A stretch of 13,701 nucleotides of DNA. Origin: JBIOJM01 sp044450785. Lineage in GTDB: Bacteria > Planctomycetota > Planctomycetia > Isosphaerales > Isosphaeraceae. Both the position numbers and the translations under genes were made by a program. The stretch covers positions 1 through 13,701 of the forward strand of contig JBIOJM010000281.1 of the NCBI GenBank assembly GCA_044450785.1, given 5' to 3'. Position 1 is the stretch's first letter. Each line of letters opens with the position of its first letter. Of this stretch, positions 13,471 to 13,701 are shown in pieces. The notes under the pieces are model-generated. The model was not told where the DNA came from. It worked only from the letters and a program-made list of their open reading frames with translations, and did no database searches.

Positions 13471-13692
13471 GATGAACGGTTTCTGGCCGCTCCCCCTCCC
13501 TGGGGGAGAGGGGTGAGCGGCACGGCGCTAGCCGCCGGTGATCCCGGCCGCTCCCTGTCCCTGGGGGAGAGGGCTGGGGTGAGGGCCGAGCCGCACCGAG
13601 CGCCTCCCCGAGCGTCCATGAACGATATCTGGCTCCCTCTCCCGAGGGAGAGGGCTGGGGTGAGGGGCGAGCGGCACCGAGCGCCTCTGGGG
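13471..13692. repeat. Three copies of a dispersed GGGAGAGGG hairpin repeat
   Basis: Three related units lie in a row, at about 13471-13527, 13538-13607 and 13617-13692. Each has the order GATGAACG/GGTGATCC lead-in, (T)GGCCGCTCCC or TGGCTCCC, a short hairpin, GGGAGAGGG, GGTGAG, and GAGCGGCAC or CGAGCCGCACCGAGCGCCTC. In unit 1 the hairpin is CTCCCCC-TCCCT-GGGGGAG; in unit 3 it is a perfect 20-nt palindrome CCCTCTCCCGAGGGAGAGGG. Units 2 and 3 share GAGAGGGCTGGGGTGAGGG. This type of repeat is widespread between genes in many GC-rich bacteria and is not a gene. The third copy reaches nearly to the window edge, so more copies may follow. Confidence 0.8.
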
Positions 13693-13701
13693 ACGCAAGC
13701 C

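Overview
The window is GC-rich and compact. Its gene content points to a planctomycete, most likely an Isosphaeraceae-like member of Planctomycetota. The strongest sign is a 985-residue protein that joins an ECF sigma factor, a membrane segment and a long array of carboxypeptidase-regulatory-like repeats. Supporting signs are a stand-alone seven-blade WD40 protein, the two-gene module of a small acidic protein plus a clan AA aspartic protease, and a DUF6429 remnant. This placement rests on remembered family distributions, not on a database search.

Left part (1-5212). A MmcQ/YjbR-family gene (169-555, +) is followed by a 154-bp nested inverted repeat that resembles a MITE and contains the stop codon of that gene. 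Then comes a two-gene plus-strand operon: a small membrane protein with a PH-like cytoplasmic domain (823-1245) and a WD40 propeller (1256-2128). The sigma-factor fusion (2255-5212, -) converges on it.

Middle part (5213-6170). A 91-residue conserved protein (5413-5688, +) overlaps by four bases a clan AA (retropepsin-like) aspartic protease gene. That gene is broken by a 117-bp in-frame insertion made of GGGTCAGGAGCC-type repeats, flanked by 16-bp direct repeats and carrying a stop codon. The protease is also cut off after about residue 92 (counted through the insertion), where it runs directly into a DUF6429 reading frame in another phase. This is a small gene graveyard between two intact blocks.

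Right part (6157-13293, all minus). This is a phosphate-starvation block in the order phoR, pstS, pstC, pstA, pstB, then a secreted glycoside-hydrolase-like gene 19 nt after pstB, where phoU often sits in other bacteria. PstS would capture phosphate outside the inner membrane, PstC/PstA form the channel, PstB powers it, and PhoR would sense or relay the phosphate state. Neither phoB/phoP nor phoU is in the window. Two promoter candidates can be read: a sigma70-type promoter before phoR, and a Pho-box-like triple hexamer repeat with a -10 element before pstS, overlapping the last codons of phoR.

The right end (13294-13701) has no gene. It holds the phoR promoter and three copies of a dispersed GGGAGAGGG hairpin repeat. 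No tRNA, rRNA, CRISPR array or complete insertion sequence was seen. The most notable items are the disrupted protease with its in-frame insertion, the Pho-box-like promoter, and the unexpected sugar-hydrolase-like passenger of the pst operon.
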